A DNA stretch of 64,000 nt from contig CALDDQ010000010.1 in assembly GCA_937936785.1 (NCBI GenBank), positions 1 to 64,000 of the forward strand, written 5' to 3'. The notes beneath the pieces were generated by a model. It did not search any database and was not told the DNA's origin. It saw nothing but the letters and a program-made list of their open reading frames with translations. Within the stretch, counting starts at the first letter, position 1, and each line of letters starts with the position of its first letter. Position numbers and translations under genes: made by a program. Source of the stretch: an uncultured Endomicrobiia bacterium. GTDB lineage: Bacteria; Elusimicrobiota; Endomicrobiia; DTEH01. Below are positions 33,318 through 42,688 of the stretch, in pieces.

Positions 33318-35481
33318 CAGAAATTTTATAAAATTTTTGTATTATACACTATTTGTATTTACTGCATTATATGCATCAATATTAACTTTAGATTTTTATA
33401 TAGAACAACAAAACTTAAAATATAAAAAATCTTTTTGGAAAGACAAAACTTATTTTGGCAAAATTGTCTATAAAGAAGTTTTACCAGAAAAAATATTTTA
33501 TATACTTAAATCTGACAAAAAAAATGTTCTCTTAATAGATAATACATACTACGATAACTTTAAAGAATTAAATCTCGGCGATTTGGTTGAAACAACAACT
33601 TTTTCAAGAGCCCTTGTTTTACAAAATGATTATGACAAATACTTATACAACGCTTACAATATAGATGATATCGCATATATCAAAGAAATCATAAACTCTT
33701 CACAAACAAACAATTTTGTTTTAAAACTTTTTAACTCAATTATAAAGAAAACTTTTGTTATAAGAAACTATTTAATCGCACAAACAAATAATAAAATAGA
33801 ATATCCTTATAACTCTATAATATTAAGACTTTCCTTGGGATATAAAAATATTCAAATGAACGAAATATTAGAATATTTTCAAGACGCAGGAGTAATACAT
33901 TTGCTTGTTGTAAGTGGACTTCATGTAGGTTTTATTTATCTAATGTTTTATTTTTTATTAAAATTTATTCCACTTATTCCTAGAAAAATAAAGATAATTA
34001 TTTCTATGTTCGGAATAATTTTTTATATGTTTTTAACAGGCAATTCTCCACCTGTTGTAAGATCTACAATAATATTCTTATGTTTAAGCATAACATTGTT
34101 AGTGAACAGAGAATATAGCCAATATCACGTCTTAACATTTGCAGGGTTGATACTGTTGTTAATAAACAACAGAAATTTGTTTAATCCATCTTTTCAACTA
34201 TCTTTTATGGCATGTTTCGGAATTATATATTTTTATCCAATTTTATATAATCTTATAAAAGAATTTGTCTGTTCATGGAAAAAAGTATATGTTTACTTTT
34301 TAAAACTTTTTATTGTAACTTTATCTGCTCAATTGTTTATATTACCGATAATCATTTTATATTTTAACAAATTTTCTATAATAAGTTTTGTTTCAAACAT
34401 AATACTAATACCAATAAGTTCTATTTTATTGTGGTTGTCAATGATATACTATATTATAACACCTATCTATGAGTTAAGTTTTTATTTAAGCACTTTTGTT
34501 CAACAGCTAACCTTTGTTTATTTAACTATAGTAAAATTTTTTGCAAATATACCTTTCTCTTCAATAAGATTCTTATCATTAACAACTTTCGATGTTATAA
34601 CTTATTACATAACAATAATATTAATCACAACTTATTTAAAAAAGAAAAATTATATAAATACTATAAAAATTTTTGTTTTGGTTTTAATATACATTTTTGT
34701 TACAAAAATTTTCTCTGAAAATAAGTTTAAAATAACTTTTTTTGATATTGGTCTTGGAAATGCAACTTTAGTCCAAACACAGGACAAAAAATATTTTTTA
34801 ATAGATGCTGGTGGAAATTATAATTATGATACAGGTAGGTATAAAATATTTCCTTACTTGTTAAAAAATAAAATTAAAAAAATTGATTATGTCATCTTAA
34901 CCCATGCACACTTTCCTCATTATGAAGGAATGAAGTTTTTAATAAAAAATGTTAAAATTGACAATTTAATAATTAACAATTATCCTACAAATGATATTGA
35001 ATATAAAAATTTAATCTACAACATAAATCCAAAAAGTACTAATGTTATAATTTTAAATAATCCGAAAAATATAAAATATCAAAATGGTGAAATTTGTTTA
35101 TATCCAAGCATAAAAAAAACTTCTTATGACGAAATTCTGCTCTGTGACCAGAACTCTATACTAATCAGCGTTAAATACAAAGATTTTTATTGTTTGCTGA
35201 CAAATGATTTGCCTAATAATGAAATTGAATTTTTATTAAAAGAAAACGATATCCCTAAAGAAATAACTGCTCTCTCAATTACAAAAAAACAACATCTTAA
35301 ACTTAACATAAAAAGTAAAGTTTTGCTGGTAGCAAACAGTATTAGAATTAAGCCAAATCAGTACAAAACCAAAGAACTTGTTTTGTTTTTAGACGATGGT
35401 GATGTTCAAGTTGTTTATTACAAAGGTAAAAACTTTAAAAAAATTGAAAAAGTAAATAATCTCTACAAAATGATTTATTAA
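33310..35481 (+). CDS. comEC: ComEC/Rec2-like DNA-uptake channel with degenerate hydrolase motif
   Basis: About 723 residues. An N-terminal membrane/OB region (DUF4131-like), a central competence domain (VIHLLVVSGLHVGFIY and GNSPPVVRSTIIFL are characteristic) with many helices, and a C-terminal metallo-beta-lactamase-like domain starting FFDIGLGNATLVQ. The metal-binding motif normally HxHxDH reads HAHFPH, the aspartate being replaced by proline, so nuclease activity may be lost. The start is a TTG at 33310, eleven bases after GGAGAAAG inside dnaE; an in-frame TTG at 33289 coincides with that site. No other competence genes are nearby. Confidence 0.85.
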   Translation: MNNRNFIKFLYYTLFVFTALYASILTLDFYIEQQNLKYKKSFWKDKTYFGKIVYKEVLPEKIFYILKSDKKNVLLIDNTYYDNFKELNLGDLVETTTFSRALVLQNDYDKYLYNAYNIDDIAYIKEIINSSQTNNFVLKLFNSIIKKTFVIRNYLIAQTNNKIEYPYNSIILRLSLGYKNIQMNEILEYFQDAGVIHLLVVSGLHVGFIYLMFYFLLKFIPLIPRKIKIIISMFGIIFYMFLTGNSPPVVRSTIIFLCLSITLLVNREYSQYHVLTFAGLILLLINNRNLFNPSFQLSFMACFGIIYFYPILYNLIKEFVCSWKKVYVYFLKLFIVTLSAQLFILPIIILYFNKFSIISFVSNIILIPISSILLWLSMIYYIITPIYELSFYLSTFVQQLTFVYLTIVKFFANIPFSSIRFLSLTTFDVITYYITIILITTYLKKKNYINTIKIFVLVLIYIFVTKIFSENKFKITFFDIGLGNATLVQTQDKKYFLIDAGGNYNYDTGRYKIFPYLLKNKIKKIDYVILTHAHFPHYEGMKFLIKNVKIDNLIINNYPTNDIEYKNLIYNINPKSTNVIILNNPKNIKYQNGEICLYPSIKKTSYDEILLCDQNSILISVKYKDFYCLLTNDLPNNEIEFLLKENDIPKEITALSITKKQHLKLNIKSKVLLVANSIRIKPNQYKTKELVLFLDDGDVQVVYYKGKNFKKIEKVNNLYKMIY

Positions 35482-35526
35482 TCAAAAAATTGTTTTTCTA
35501 ATAAATATATACTATAAAAAATTATT

Positions 35527-36633
35527 ATGACATTAACACATAAACCGCTGAAATTTCCACAAGATAATCTCGCTCACAGATCCATAATTGAATGGTGGTA
35601 TTTTAATTGTAACGTAAAAGATGCTTATGGAAAAAAATATTCTTTAATGACCTGTTTGTTTAAAGCTAATAATAAAAAAGTTAATATTCCATTATTGAAC
35701 AAACTTCCTTTTAGCACAATATACTTTTCTCACAACCAACTAACTAATATTAGTAATAAAAAATTTTATTCTGTAATAAATCCTTTATCAATTATTTCTT
35801 ATGATAGTTTTACACGCAACTTGCTTTACATAAATTATACCAATCCATCATTAAAAGGATATTTAAACTGCGCAATAGAAGAAGTTAAACCAAACGTCTT
35901 TCACGTAAAAAATATATTTTCAGATCTTATTCTTACTTCACTAAAAAAACCGTTATTGCTTGGAAACACCGGGTTTATAAAATTAAATAAAAAATACACT
36001 TATTATTACTCATTTACAAAACTAAAAACTAACGGTTATATTTTTATAAAAAACAAACCTATAAAAGTTTCTGGAACATCGTGGATGGATCACCAATGGG
36101 CTAATGAACCATATTCAAAAGATAAATGGGTCTGGTTTTGTATGCAACTAAATAATAACACAGAAATTATTTGTTTTGAATATGATGACAAAATAAAAAA
36201 GACATATTTCGCAACAATCAACTATTCTGCTGGTAATCAAAAAACTTTCTCTGATGTAAAAATCGTCTTTACAAAAACATTTTGGAAAAGTCCAAAAACT
36301 GGAATACAATATCCACTTCAATGGAATATTGAAATTCCACAAGCAAATGTTTTTATACAAACAACTGCGTTACTAAAAAACCAAGAAATGATTTTTGGTG
36401 AAATAATTTATTGGGAAGGACCAACACATGTTTGTGGAACATTCAACAACCGAAAAGTTACCGGAAATGGTTTTATGGAACTTGTAGGGTTTAGCGCAGA
36501 AAAAAGTAAAATTGAAATATTTAAATCCGAACTTCAAGAACAAATTAATAATATATTTCATATTTACATAAAAAAGTTTGTTTACCAAAAATTTCCTTTA
36601 ATAAAAAAATTTTCAAAATTATACAGAAAATAA
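35527..36633 (+). CDS. AttH/CrtC-like lipocalin-fold protein
   Basis: 368 residues of the AttH/carotenoid 1,2-hydratase family: an N-terminal RSIIEWWYFNCNVKD motif (substrate-pocket tryptophans, typically in EWWYF), a central SGTSWMDHQWANE block that carries the conserved Asp-His, and WVWFCMQLNN. CrtC hydrates the terminal double bond of acyclic carotenoids, but the family also contains uncharacterised hydrolases and secreted lipocalin-like proteins. There is no signal peptide. It follows comEC by 45 bases. With the CrtI-like gene 21 kb away a carotenoid link is possible but unproved. Confidence 0.75.
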   Translation: MTLTHKPLKFPQDNLAHRSIIEWWYFNCNVKDAYGKKYSLMTCLFKANNKKVNIPLLNKLPFSTIYFSHNQLTNISNKKFYSVINPLSIISYDSFTRNLLYINYTNPSLKGYLNCAIEEVKPNVFHVKNIFSDLILTSLKKPLLLGNTGFIKLNKKYTYYYSFTKLKTNGYIFIKNKPIKVSGTSWMDHQWANEPYSKDKWVWFCMQLNNNTEIICFEYDDKIKKTYFATINYSAGNQKTFSDVKIVFTKTFWKSPKTGIQYPLQWNIEIPQANVFIQTTALLKNQEMIFGEIIYWEGPTHVCGTFNNRKVTGNGFMELVGFSAEKSKIEIFKSELQEQINNIFHIYIKKFVYQKFPLIKKFSKLYRK

Positions 36634-36932
36634 ATATTTTGAAAATTTTAATTTTATCCAATATTACTCTACAATCTTAAAGATACACATAATATTAAAA
36701 TAGTATTCTTATGTTATTTACAAAACTTAGAAATTAAATTTGTTAATTTTTAAAATATAACTCAACACAATTATTTTTCTACATTTTACTCCATATTATT
36801 GCCATTTTTAAAATATTTAGAAAAAAAATTATTATTTAAATCTTAATTAAACAACAACTGAAAAACATTTTATAATATATACTTTAACAAATTAATCTTT
36901 CTCTACATTTATAAAAAAATCAAAAAATATTA
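36634..36932. other. AT-rich intergenic spacer, nothing recognised
   Basis: About 300 bases between the AttH-like gene and the tRNA-Lys promoter. No open reading frame with a ribosome-binding site, no RNA gene and no clear hairpin with a T-run was seen. Confidence 0.5.
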
Positions 36933-36961
36933 TTGATATCAAAAATATAATTTAATATAAG
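36933..36961 (+). promoter_or_regulatory. Promoter of tRNA-Lys
   Basis: TTGATA (36933-36938), 17 bases, TATAAG (36956-36961), ending 25 bases before the tRNA. It suggests the tRNA has its own promoter. Confidence 0.55.
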
Positions 36962-36986
36962 AAACATCGTATATTCTTATACCTGT

Positions 36987-37059
36987 GTCCCCATAGCTCA
37001 ACTGGCAGAGCAAGTGACTCTTAATCACTAGGTTGTGCGTTCAACTCGCACTGGGGACA
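36987..37059 (+). tRNA. tRNA-Lys (CTT)
   Basis: 73 bases. Acceptor stem GTCCCCA/TGGGGAC with discriminator A, D stem GCTC/GAGC, anticodon stem AGTGA/TCACT with loop CTCTTAA giving anticodon CTT, and T stem GTGCG/CGCAC with loop TTCAACT. CCA is not encoded. The 3' 32 bases overlap, on the opposite strand, the last codons and stop of mfd. Confidence 0.95.
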
Positions 37060-40000
37060 ATGTTTTTATCAAATCATCAATATTATTAAACTTACTATTT
37101 AGAAATACCTTATTATCCTTAATAAAAAAATTGTTTCTTAAATCTTTTGGAACATTTTTAAAAAATTTTTCTAAACTTTCAAAATCAAAAAAAGAAATTT
37201 GAATTTTATCCTCTTCAACAGTAAATTTTTCTATATTATGTTGTTTTAAAATAATTTTTAACTTTGCTAAATCAAACAGATTTTTTATTGTCTTTATATT
37301 TTCTTTCTTTATTTTACCAAACCTATCTATTAACTCCTCATATACATCTTCTAATTGTGCAAATGTTTTGCTATTCAAAATTTTCCTATAAAAAACTATC
37401 CTTATTTCATTATCTGAAACATAATCCAACGGAATATAAGCATCTATATTAAGTTCTATCAATGGTTCTGCTGATTTAGAAACTATTTTATCTATTCCCT
37501 GTTCATAACTTATTTCATTCAAAATCTCCTGAATAATATTAGAATACATACTTAACCCAATTTCATTTATAACACCATGCTGTTTAGTACCTAAAAGTTC
37601 ACCTGCACCACGAATCTCCAAATCACGTAATGCTAACTTATACCCACTACCTAAAGACGAAAATTCAGTCAATGCAGCAAGACGTTTTTTTGCGTTTAAT
37701 GTTAAATGTTCAGGATCATACATAAAATAACTATATGCTTTTATATCTCTTCTTCCAACACGACCTCTTAATTGATACAACTGTGCAAGACCATATTTGT
37801 CTACATCTTCAATAATTATCGTATTAACATTGGGCATATCAAGCCCAGATTCTATAATAGTTGTTGTAACTAAAACTTGAATTTTATTTTCCACAAAATT
37901 TAACATTATATCTTCTATCTTTTTTGCAGAAAGTTTACTATGAATATATTCAATGTTTATCTTCGGAAAAAATTTTTTTAAAATATTTGTTTTATGTTCT
38001 ATTAATGAAATATTGTTAAATAAATAATAAACCTGTCCATTACGATGCAACTCTCTGTTTATTGCATAATATATTGTTTCAACATTATATGGCAAAATAA
38101 ATGTTTCTATTGGCAACCTACCTTCTGGCGGAGTTTCAATTACAGAAATATCTTTTATACCTTGTAATGCTGTTGATAAAGTTCTAGGAATCGGTGTGGC
38201 AGTTAAAGATAATACATGTGGAATATTATAATCCACATTTTTAAGTTCTAAATCTAACGATTTATTTTCTACAAAAAATAAATCATTCTTTATATATTCA
38301 TTTTGACGATATTTCAACCTTATTTTTTCTTTGTGTTTAACACCAAACTTATGTTCTTCATCAATTATAACCAACCCTAAGTTAGCAAATTTTATTTTGT
38401 CATTTAATAACGCATGTGTTCCAATTACTATGTCAATTTTATTTTCACTAATATTTTTCATCACTTCATCTACATAACTTTTTTTCTGCAACCTTGTAAT
38501 AATTCCAATATTTACCGCAAAAGCAGACAATCTATCTACAAAAGTTCTATAATGTTGTTCTGCAAGAATTGTCGTTGGACACAATATTAACACTTGTCTA
38601 CCATTCATCACAGATTTAAACGCAGCACGTATCGCAACTTCTGTTTTACCAAAACCAACATCTCCTACTATAATCCTGTCCATTGGAAATCCTGAACACA
38701 AATCTTTTTTTACATCATTTATTGCGTTTAGTTGATCTGTGGTTTCATTATAAATAAAACTTTCTTCTAACTGTTTTTCAAAATCTGTATCAACACAATA
38801 TTTTATCCCTTTAACTTTTTTTCTTAAAGAATATATCTTATACAATTCTACAACAAACTCTTTTAGAGATTTTTTTATTTTTAATATGTTTTTTTTCCAC
38901 GAAACTTTATCTAAAGAAGACAGTTGTGGTACACGTTGTCCTATTGATACAAATTTTTCCACTTTGTTAAACTCTGTAATTGGAACGTACAACTTTGCAT
39001 TGTCTTTATATAATATTGTTAAAAACTCTCCTGTTTTTTCACCATAAAATATTTTTTCAATACCTAAAAATTTTCCAACACCATAATCTTTATGAACTAC
39101 ATAATCTTGAGGTTGTATCTCCCAAAAACTTTCAAGATTAATTCCTGAAAATGTTTTTTTTGGTTTATGATAATATTCAAACTTTGATAATATCTCAGAA
39201 TATGTTGTAAAAAATAATTTAATCTTTGTATTATAAAACCCATCACAAAGTTCTGTATTACAAAAAGTAACAGATTTTTCTTCTCTCAAAATCTCTTTTA
39301 GTTTATTTAGTTCATAGTCAAAATTATAACCTATAACTATATCATAATTTTCAACTTTATACTTATTATAATCCTGAAAAAACAATTTTTCAACCCCAAA
39401 ATAACGGTTATTTTTTTGATAATCTAAAATATCAATTGATGAAGGAAATTGATCATTTAATTCTATTATTATATCAAACATTGCTAATAAATTATTATTT
39501 TTAGGAATATTTAAACATTTTACTACAACAGGATATATTACTATTTCATCACAAAATCTTTTATCTTCAAATTTCAAGCTTCTCTGTGTAGCAATATCAA
39601 ATTCTTTAATTTCATTTACTATATTTTCATCAAAAATTATTCTATACGGTTTTCGTTGGTTTTGTTTTGAATTTGGCCAAATATCAATTATATTTCCTCT
39701 TGTTGAAAATTCTCCAAGAGATTCCACATTTGATACTCGTCTATAACCAAAATCTGTTAATTTCAAAATAAAATTATCAAACTCAATTTTTTCTTTTAGT
39801 TTAACTTTAATTTTTTCTAAATTATAATTTATATTCAAATCTAAAAAATTTTGTTTAGTAATAAACAACAATTTGTCTTTTAAATTTGTAATAACATATT
39901 CTTGCAAATCCAAAATAGATAACACATCATCATAACAGTTTTCATAACCAAAATTATCTTTATAAACTTCTTTACCAATTTGTTTTCCAAAAGTTATAAT

Positions 40001-40198
40001 CTTTACTTCATCTTTGTTATTAAAACATTTAACAAAAACTTTTTGCCATTCTAAAAATGTATTTTCTATTAATTCTAAATCAATTTCTGGACTTACGATA
40101 AGGCATATTTTTTTACTAACACTAAATTGTTCTCTAAAAACCCAATCCGAAACACTCAATAAAGGTTTTTCTCCTAATGAAATTATTTTTTTATTCAT
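37028..40198 (-). CDS. mfd: Transcription-repair coupling factor Mfd
   Basis: 1056 residues. Mfd removes RNA polymerase stalled at lesions and recruits UvrA. It has the UvrB-like N-terminal region, the RNA-polymerase interaction domain (PQDYVVHKDYGVGKFLGI), and the RecG-like motor with Walker A GDVGFGKTEVA, DEEH in VIIDEEHKFGV, motif III LTATPIPRTL and motif VI QLYQLRGRVGRR. The stop (TAG at 37028-37030) and about the last ten codons, coding SPVRVERTT, are the antisense of the 3' half of tRNA-Lys. The gene ends the long minus-strand run; there is no terminator room before the tRNA. Confidence 0.95.
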   Translation of the reverse strand: MNKKIISLGEKPLLSVSDWVFREQFSVSKKICLIVSPEIDLELIENTFLEWQKVFVKCFNNKDEVKIITFGKQIGKEVYKDNFGYENCYDDVLSILDLQEYVITNLKDKLLFITKQNFLDLNINYNLEKIKVKLKEKIEFDNFILKLTDFGYRRVSNVESLGEFSTRGNIIDIWPNSKQNQRKPYRIIFDENIVNEIKEFDIATQRSLKFEDKRFCDEIVIYPVVVKCLNIPKNNNLLAMFDIIIELNDQFPSSIDILDYQKNNRYFGVEKLFFQDYNKYKVENYDIVIGYNFDYELNKLKEILREEKSVTFCNTELCDGFYNTKIKLFFTTYSEILSKFEYYHKPKKTFSGINLESFWEIQPQDYVVHKDYGVGKFLGIEKIFYGEKTGEFLTILYKDNAKLYVPITEFNKVEKFVSIGQRVPQLSSLDKVSWKKNILKIKKSLKEFVVELYKIYSLRKKVKGIKYCVDTDFEKQLEESFIYNETTDQLNAINDVKKDLCSGFPMDRIIVGDVGFGKTEVAIRAAFKSVMNGRQVLILCPTTILAEQHYRTFVDRLSAFAVNIGIITRLQKKSYVDEVMKNISENKIDIVIGTHALLNDKIKFANLGLVIIDEEHKFGVKHKEKIRLKYRQNEYIKNDLFFVENKSLDLELKNVDYNIPHVLSLTATPIPRTLSTALQGIKDISVIETPPEGRLPIETFILPYNVETIYYAINRELHRNGQVYYLFNNISLIEHKTNILKKFFPKINIEYIHSKLSAKKIEDIMLNFVENKIQVLVTTTIIESGLDMPNVNTIIIEDVDKYGLAQLYQLRGRVGRRDIKAYSYFMYDPEHLTLNAKKRLAALTEFSSLGSGYKLALRDLEIRGAGELLGTKQHGVINEIGLSMYSNIIQEILNEISYEQGIDKIVSKSAEPLIELNIDAYIPLDYVSDNEIRIVFYRKILNSKTFAQLEDVYEELIDRFGKIKKENIKTIKNLFDLAKLKIILKQHNIEKFTVEEDKIQISFFDFESLEKFFKNVPKDLRNNFFIKDNKVFLNSKFNNIDDLIKTLSPVRVERTT

Positions 40199-40221
40199 TA
40201 TTTATTTTAAATAAAATTTGT

Positions 40222-41244
40222 TTATCTAAAATTATTGTATCTATCAAAAGCAATTTTAACAATATCAGAAATTATTTTATTATAATCTTCTCCCACAGCA
40301 TGTGCCACTAACGGAAACACATCAATTTTGCCCAAATGTGGTAATGGATTACATTCTAAAAAATAAATTTTATTATTTTTATCCACACGAAAATCTATCC
40401 GTCCAAAATCTTGCACATCTAAAATCTCATAAACCTTTCTTGCAGTTTGTTCTAATCTTTTTAACAACAAACTATCTTCTTGAGAGGGACATATATATTT
40501 AGTTTCATCATTTTCAATACGTTCATAAGTAAAAAATTCTTTCCCTAAATTTGTTTTATTGTTTATAGCAATCTGTACTGGTGGATATGATTTTACAGGA
40601 TACTTTTTAGAATATTTGTTTCCCATAACTACCACAGTAAACTCTTTTCCTACAATAAATTCTTCAACTAACAGCGGTTGCAAATATTTCTTTAACATTT
40701 TTTTAGCTAAAAAAATTAATTCGTTTCTGTTATTAACAATAGATTTTTTACTCAAACCTTTTGAAGAACCATCTTGAGATAGTTTTACAATTAAAGGAAA
40801 CTTTAAATTAATTTTGTTAAATTTAATTTGATCTAAATTTTTTATTTGAAAAAATTTTGGAGTTAATATTTTATGATAAGAAACAATCTTTTTTGCAATA
40901 ACCTTGTCCAACGAAATTCCCATACTTAACGCATCAGAACCTGTGTATGGTATATTAAAAAACTCTAGAATAAGTGGAACTTGTGACTCACGATTTCTTC
41001 CAGATATTCCTTCTGCTATATTAAAAACTATGTCCCACCTTTTACCTTGACAAAGTTTTGATAAAAGATTTTTCAAACTACCAATTTTTTCAACTTTATA
41101 GCCAGAAAATTCTAACGCTTCACATATCTCGTTTATCGTGATCTCTGTATCAAATTCAACTACATCTTCTACTGTAACTTTACTTTTACATCGGTTTAAA
41201 TACTCTGATTTTAAATCATAAGTAAAACCTACTAACTTTGCCAT
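40222..41244 (-). CDS. D-alanine-D-alanine ligase-like ATP-grasp protein
   Basis: 340 residues with an ATP-grasp fold: NIAEGISGRNRESQVPLILEF holds the first D-Ala-type substrate motif, SLDKVIAKKI the next, FPLIVKLSQDGSSKGL the ATP loop and DFGRIDFRV with FLECNPLPHLG the Mg-binding residues. True Ddl usually has PGxHG-type and EINTxPG sequences; here it is NPLPHLG, so peptidoglycan precursor synthesis or another dipeptide ligation are both possible. It is linked directly to the exported SpoVG-like gene upstream, with no gap, and 23 bases from mfd. Membership of a murein cluster is not supported by neighbours. Confidence 0.75.
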   Translation of the reverse strand: MAKLVGFTYDLKSEYLNRCKSKVTVEDVVEFDTEITINEICEALEFSGYKVEKIGSLKNLLSKLCQGKRWDIVFNIAEGISGRNRESQVPLILEFFNIPYTGSDALSMGISLDKVIAKKIVSYHKILTPKFFQIKNLDQIKFNKINLKFPLIVKLSQDGSSKGLSKKSIVNNRNELIFLAKKMLKKYLQPLLVEEFIVGKEFTVVVMGNKYSKKYPVKSYPPVQIAINNKTNLGKEFFTYERIENDETKYICPSQEDSLLLKRLEQTARKVYEILDVQDFGRIDFRVDKNNKIYFLECNPLPHLGKIDVFPLVAHAVGEDYNKIISDIVKIAFDRYNNFR

Positions 41245-41877
41245 TTATTCTTCATAACTATCTGATTCTGAAAGTCCAACTTTATATTTTTTCAAAACTT
41301 CATCTTCAACTTTTTTTTGATATTCTTTTGATTTAAAGACTACTTGTTTTAAATATTTCCCACTAGACTCATCTTTTCTTGAAGGCCATGCTACCCAAGG
41401 ACCTTTTTTTCCTTCCATAACTTTACATTCAATCTCTAATTCTCCAGCAAATATTACTGAAGCAAAAACTTTTAAAGAAGATCCAGAACGTTTAAAAGGT
41501 GAAAACTTGTTTAATTTAAAAGTAGGTTCTACTGGAGAAGGTAACTGTTCTACTTTAGAAGTTATTATTGCAGAAGTAATTCTATCTGTAAGATCTTTAG
41601 ATAAAACTACAACTTGTGGAAATACTTTGCCTTTTTTAGAAACATACTCCGGAAATTGTAAATTAATTATTTCTCTTTGACCAATTTTTGTTTTCTTTAA
41701 TTTTATTTCTTTAATCACTATCATATCATTAAAAACAATTTCATACATATCTGCAGATAATTTGTCCAAAGAAGTTACCACTAACTTTTCTCCTTGAGCA
41801 AAACCTGTTTTTATACCAAAAAATAATAATAGCCCTAATACAAAAATTTTCTTCAATACTATATTTTTTGTTTTCAT
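41245..41877 (-). CDS. Exported protein with two SpoVG-like domains
   Basis: 210 residues. A signal peptide (1 to about 28, hydrophobic VLGLLLFFG and cleavage near GFAQ) precedes two similar domains. The second (about 130-205) resembles SpoVG: LKVFASVIFAGELEIECKVM, GPWVAWPSRKDESSGKYLK and a terminal EDEVLKKY, matching the SpoVG pattern of a beta strand, G-x-F/W-V-A-x-PSRK and a C-terminal helix. The first (about 35-105) has the same order, with FNDMIVIKEIKLKK, FPEYVSKKGKVFPQ and DRITSAIITSK. SpoVG is a cytoplasmic nucleic-acid-binding septation regulator, so export would be unusual. AAGGAGGT ends eight bases before the ATG chosen here. Follows rpmI and abuts the Ddl-like gene. Confidence 0.7.
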   Translation of the reverse strand: MKTKNIVLKKIFVLGLLLFFGIKTGFAQGEKLVVTSLDKLSADMYEIVFNDMIVIKEIKLKKTKIGQREIINLQFPEYVSKKGKVFPQVVVLSKDLTDRITSAIITSKVEQLPSPVEPTFKLNKFSPFKRSGSSLKVFASVIFAGELEIECKVMEGKKGPWVAWPSRKDESSGKYLKQVVFKSKEYQKKVEDEVLKKYKVGLSESDSYEE

Positions 41878-41905
41878 TATATCATACCTCCTTGAGATTT
41901 TATTT

Positions 41906-42106
41906 TTAATTATAAGGCAACTGTTTTCGTATTGCATCTGAACTGACTTTTGCTAAAATGTCTAATTTACGCAATTTTCTACCTTTTTTTGACGACATCC
42001 CTGTCAACAAATGTCTTAATCCAGATTTTTTATATTTAACTTTACCTCGTGCAGTAATTTTGAACCGTTTTTTTGCACCACTGTGTGTTTTAATTTTGTT
42101 TTTCAT
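41906..42106 (-). CDS. rpmI: 50S ribosomal protein L35
   Basis: 66 residues with the L35 start MKNKIKTHSGAKKRFK and the family block KYKKSGLRHLLTGMSSKKGRKLRK. The ATG overlaps the infC stop by one base (TAATG). The normal third member, rplT (L20), does not follow; the next gene is the exported SpoVG-like protein. Confidence 0.95.
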   Translation of the reverse strand: MKNKIKTHSGAKKRFKITARGKVKYKKSGLRHLLTGMSSKKGRKLRKLDILAKVSSDAIRKQLPYN

Positions 42107-42663
42107 TAAATTTTTATTTCCTCCTGTTTTGTTTTAGTTTCAATTGTTAACTTTTTTTTCGGTAAAATCAATAATGTTATTCTGTTTTTATCAACCAATT
42201 TTTTTTCTATAACACCATTTTCTAAAATTGCTAAATTAATCTTTTCCAACAACTTCTGCGAATTTTCTTTCATAAACTCTTGTTCACGACCCATATATCT
42301 TATAATAATCTTTGTTCCATATCCATGTTTTAAAAAATCATTTACATGATTCAATTTTATCTGCAAATCGTGTTCTGAAATTACAGGTCTTATATACATT
42401 TCTTTTAAATCGTGTGCTCGTTGACTTTTTCGTTGTTCTTTTTCCTTTTTTTCTGTTAAATATTTAAACTTTGAAAAATCCATAATTTTACATACAGGAG
42501 GATTTGTCTGAGGAGCAATTTCAATCAAATCTAACCCTTGTTCTTGAGCTTTTTTAAATGCATCCTGTGGTGACATAATACCCAAATATTCTCCTGCTTC
42601 ATTTACTACACGAACTTCTTTAGCTCTTACATATTGATTTATTCTTATTTTTCTAAAATCCAT
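42106..42663 (-). CDS. infC: Translation initiation factor IF-3
   Basis: 185 residues. The N domain starts IRINQYVRAKEVRVVNEAGEYLGIM, the linker includes PPVCKIMDFSKFKY, and the C domain, which binds the 30S platform, contains MYIRPVISEHDLQIKLNH. The start is an ATG preceded by ACGGAGGT, unlike the AUU start used in enterics for autoregulation. It lies 25 bases after thrS and overlaps rpmI by one base. Confidence 0.95.
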   Translation of the reverse strand: MDFRKIRINQYVRAKEVRVVNEAGEYLGIMSPQDAFKKAQEQGLDLIEIAPQTNPPVCKIMDFSKFKYLTEKKEKEQRKSQRAHDLKEMYIRPVISEHDLQIKLNHVNDFLKHGYGTKIIIRYMGREQEFMKENSQKLLEKINLAILENGVIEKKLVDKNRITLLILPKKKLTIETKTKQEEIKI

Positions 42664-42688
42664 TACTATTTTTTTTACCTCCGTTTTT

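Noticed and set aside
37028..40198. Possibility that mfd is truncated by the tRNA
   Set aside because: The protein is of normal Mfd length and all motor motifs are present; only its final residues lie in the tRNA.
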